The position numbers and the translations under genes are program-made. Shown piece by piece: positions 4,730 through 6,434 of a stretch of 6,434 nucleotides of DNA (positions are counted from its first letter, which is position 1; every line of letters starts with the position of its first letter). The notes beneath the pieces are model-generated. The model was not told the origin of the DNA. It ran no database searches and saw only the letters and a list, made by a program, of their open reading frames with translations. Origin of the DNA: Candidatus Iainarchaeum sp. (lineage in GTDB: Archaea > Iainarchaeota > Iainarchaeia > Iainarchaeales > GCA-2688035). Where the stretch lies: assembly GCA_017608725.1 (NCBI GenBank), contig JAFCFG010000059.1, positions 1 through 6,434 of the forward strand, in the 5' to 3' direction.

Positions 4730-5792
4730 TCTCCTCCACAATTGCCTTTCCCATTTCCTTTGTTCCAACAACCTTTTCGCCCTCTGCTGCAATGTCAGCG
4801 CATCTGAAGCCCTTTTCAAGAACAGCACTGACTGCGTTATCAATTGCTTCGTGCTCTTCATTCAAATCAAAGGCATATTTCAGCATCATTCCAACAGAGC
4901 AAACCATTGCACAGGGGTTTGCCTTGTTCTGGCCTGCAATGTCTGGAGCAGAGCCGTGAACCGGCTCAAAGAATCCAATTTTGCCGCCAATGCCAGCACT
5001 TGGAAGCATTCCAAGTGAACCAGAAAGCATTGAAGCCTCATCACTCAAAATGTCTCCAAACATGTTGCCAGTCAGAATTACATCAAACTGTTTTGGGTTT
5101 CTGACAAGCTGCATTGCAGCGTTGTCAACGTACAGGTGGGAAAGCCCTACTTCGGGGAATTGCTTTGCAAGCCTTTCAACAGTATTTCTCCAAAGCTTTG
5201 ACACTTCAAGTACATTGGATTTGTCAACAGAGCAAACCCTCTTTTTTCTCATCATTGCAATCCCAAAAGCGGTTTTTGCAACCCTTTCAATTTCATCTAC
5301 TGTGTAAACCATTGTGTTAACTCCCTTAGTACCTGATTCCATAACCCCTTTTGGCTGCCCAAAGTAGATGCCGCCGGTGAGCTCTCTCACAATCATTATG
5401 TCCATTCCCTCAATAACCTCCCTTTTTAGAGTAGAGTTATCAATAAGGCCTGGGTAGAGCTTTACCGGCCTGAGGTTTGCATAAAGCCCGAATGTTTTCC
5501 TCAAGCCAAGTAAGCCGGCCTCTGGCCTGATGTTCTGTTCTACGTTGTCCCACTTTGGGCCCCCGACCGCGCCCCCGAGGATTGCATCGCTCTGCTTGCA
5601 AATCTCAATGGTTTCCTTTGGGAGAGGCTGCCCAGTTTTGTCAATTGCAATTCCACCAAAAAGAGCTTCAGTTGTTTCAAACTCATGGCCATACTTTTCA
5701 GCAATTGCGTCCAGTGCCCTAAGCCCTTGGTTCATTACCTCCGGACCAATGCCGTCTCCTGGCAGAACCGCTATTTTGAATTTCTTTGCCAT
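4722..5792 (-). CDS. leuB: 3-Isopropylmalate dehydrogenase
   Basis: LeuB oxidises and decarboxylates 3-isopropylmalate to 2-oxoisocaproate with NAD+, the third step of leucine synthesis. The 356-residue protein carries PGDGIGPEV (11-19), GAVGGPKWD (74-82), the substrate loop RPEAGLLGLRK (89-99) and RELTGGIYFGQPKG (136-149). By comparison with the Thermus enzyme, substrate-binding R98, R108, R136, Y143 and K191 are present, as are metal-binding D223, D247 and D251. HGSAPDIAG (279-287) with D284 indicates NAD+ rather than NADP+. The LGLRK loop and the VDNAAMQLV and GNMFGDILSDEASML motifs are those of the bacterial LeuB clade rather than the isocitrate-dehydrogenase-like version common in methanogens, which suggests transfer from bacteria. 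The ATG has GGGG 9 nt upstream; the AT-rich 75 bp gap after leuD could hold a weak promoter but cotranscription with leuD is likely. The stop lies inside the last codons of purM on the other strand. Confidence 0.97.
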   Translation of the reverse strand: MAKKFKIAVLPGDGIGPEVMNQGLRALDAIAEKYGHEFETTEALFGGIAIDKTGQPLPKETIEICKQSDAILGGAVGGPKWDNVEQNIRPEAGLLGLRKTFGLYANLRPVKLYPGLIDNSTLKREVIEGMDIMIVRELTGGIYFGQPKGVMESGTKGVNTMVYTVDEIERVAKTAFGIAMMRKKRVCSVDKSNVLEVSKLWRNTVERLAKQFPEVGLSHLYVDNAAMQLVRNPKQFDVILTGNMFGDILSDEASMLSGSLGMLPSAGIGGKIGFFEPVHGSAPDIAGQNKANPCAMVCSVGMMLKYAFDLNEEHEAIDNAVSAVLEKGFRCADIAAEGEKVVGTKEMGKAIVEEIK

Positions 5793-5867
5793 TTTCTTTT
5801 GCCCCTTTAATTTTTTTAAATTTTTTGAATTGATTATTTGTCTCCCTGTTTTTGCCCGGGCTTTGGA

Positions 5868-6362
5868 TTATTTTTTCAGCTCCCCCTTCACGTACTCCAT
5901 TAGGCCGCCAAGCTTAATTATCTTCTGGATAAAGGGCGGCATTGCTACTGCCCTGTAGGATTCATTCTTTGAAAGGTTTTTTATTTCGCCTGTGTCAGCG
6001 CTGACCTCAATCTCGTCCCCTTCCGAAATCTTTTGTGCAGCTTCCTTGCTCTCAAAGATTGGCAAGCCCATGTTAATGCTGTTCCTGTAGAATATTCTGG
6101 CAAATGATTCAGCTATTACGCAAGAGATTCCGCTGTGTTTTATTGCTATGGGGGCGTGCTCTCTGCTTGAACCGCAGCCGAAATTTTTTCCTGCTACAAT
6201 GATGTCTCCCCTGGAAATTTTCTTGGTGAATTCCTTGTCAATGTCTTCCATGCAATGCGAAGCAAGCTCTTTGGAATCAGAGGTATTCAAGTAACGTGCT
6301 GGAATAATAACATCGGTGTCAAGATTGTCCTTGAACTTCCATGCCTTTCCCTTTATTTGCAT
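5868..6362 (-). CDS. leuD: 3-Isopropylmalate dehydratase, small subunit
   Basis: LeuD is the swivel-domain subunit that pairs with iron-sulfur subunit LeuC to isomerise 2-isopropylmalate to 3-isopropylmalate in leucine synthesis. From the ATG at 6360-6362 the protein has 164 residues, as expected for the short archaeal and low-GC bacterial LeuD class. It shows DTDVIIPARYLNTSD (15-29), ELASHCMEDID (31-41) and GKNFGCGSSREHAPIAIK, the substrate-phosphate loop. The specificity segment reads YLNT (24-27), unlike YLRT of the methanogen homoaconitase small subunit, which favours isopropylmalate. Two in-frame ATGs lie upstream (6374 and 6389, adding MKFREMAIK); I chose 6362 because MQIKGKAWKF aligns with the family start, and GGCGAT, one base from the GGTGAT used elsewhere, lies 4 nt before it. 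leuB follows 75 bp downstream. leuC is not in the window. The upstream flank carries a duplicated copy of its initiation region. Confidence 0.94.
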   Translation of the reverse strand: MQIKGKAWKFKDNLDTDVIIPARYLNTSDSKELASHCMEDIDKEFTKKISRGDIIVAGKNFGCGSSREHAPIAIKHSGISCVIAESFARIFYRNSINMGLPIFESKEAAQKISEGDEIEVSADTGEIKNLSKNESYRAVAMPPFIQKIIKLGGLMEYVKGELKK

Positions 6363-6371
6363 TTTTATCGC

Positions 6372-6434
6372 CATTTCCCTGAATTTCATTTACTTTGCTT
6401 TTCCCTTCAATTTTCATTTCCCTGAATTTCATTT
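6372..6434. repeat. 20 bp direct repeat, 43 bp apart, at the leuD start
   Basis: Positions 6372-6391 and 6415-6434 are identical over 20 bases; the second copy touches the right edge, so the true length is unknown. On the minus strand each copy reads as ATGAAATTCAGGGAAATG, the first codons of the longest leuD frame. After the upstream copy the frame continues M-K-I-E-G-K-S-K, similar to M-Q-I-K-G-K-A-W-K at the real LeuD start, so it looks like a decayed duplicate of the leuD 5' end. The two copies are in different frames. Confidence 0.85.

Noticed and set aside
4103..4861. Long minus-strand open frame of about 252 codons opposite purM
   Set aside because: It lies antisense to the well-supported purM gene and runs into leuB. 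Its translation is rich in Gln, Leu, Phe and Cys with no family motif, typical of a shadow frame.
5854..5861. GC-rich palindrome GCCCGGGC just after the leuD stop
   Set aside because: Only 8 bp, with no loop and no following T-run on the minus strand; too short to call a terminator or operator.

Overview
This window holds seven protein genes for core biosynthesis and no mobile element, CRISPR array or RNA gene that I can recognise. The organism is most likely an archaeon. Two genes are 2-amino-3,7-dideoxy-D-threo-hept-6-ulosonate (ADH) synthase and 3-dehydroquinate synthase II, the archaeal entry to the shikimate pathway. Several starts also carry archaeal-style GGTGAT or GGAGG ribosome binding sites, and AT-rich TATA-like boxes precede the genes. 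The mixture with bacterial-looking LeuB, LeuD and PheA would fit a DPANN-type or other small-genome archaeon such as Diapherotrites, but that placement is a guess from gene content only.

Layout, left to right. Positions 1-3323 carry four minus-strand genes, transcribed right to left: ADH synthase (aroA'), a 158-178 bp spacer rich in tandem repeats, 3-dehydroquinate synthase II (aroB', TTG start), a 76 bp spacer, a fused chorismate mutase/prephenate dehydratase/ACT protein (pheA), and, only 4 bp later, the first 71 codons of a classical type I-beta DAHP synthase that runs off the left edge. Positions 3324-3703 are a 380 bp divergent intergenic region with T-rich tracts, TATA-like boxes for both directions and one GC-rich hairpin. 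Positions 3704-4729 carry purM on the plus strand. Positions 4722-6362 carry leuB and leuD on the minus strand (order of transcription leuD, leuB). leuB converges on purM with an 8 bp overlap of coding ends. Positions 6363-6434 upstream of leuD contain a short direct repeat that duplicates the leuD initiation region.

Function. aroA' and aroB' would make 3-dehydroquinate from aspartate semialdehyde and a deoxy-keto sugar phosphate. PheA would take the later product chorismate to phenylpyruvate for phenylalanine. The DAHP synthase belongs to the alternative, classical entry to the same pathway, so both entries appear to be encoded within 3.3 kb. leuD and leuB perform the isomerase and dehydrogenase steps of leucine synthesis; leuA and leuC are not in view. 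purM is a purine gene unrelated to the rest.

No new multi-gene system is evident. The most notable points are the co-occurrence of two entry routes to the shikimate pathway, the nested short tandem duplications that copy gene ends at two intergenic junctions, and an altered signature motif in PurM.
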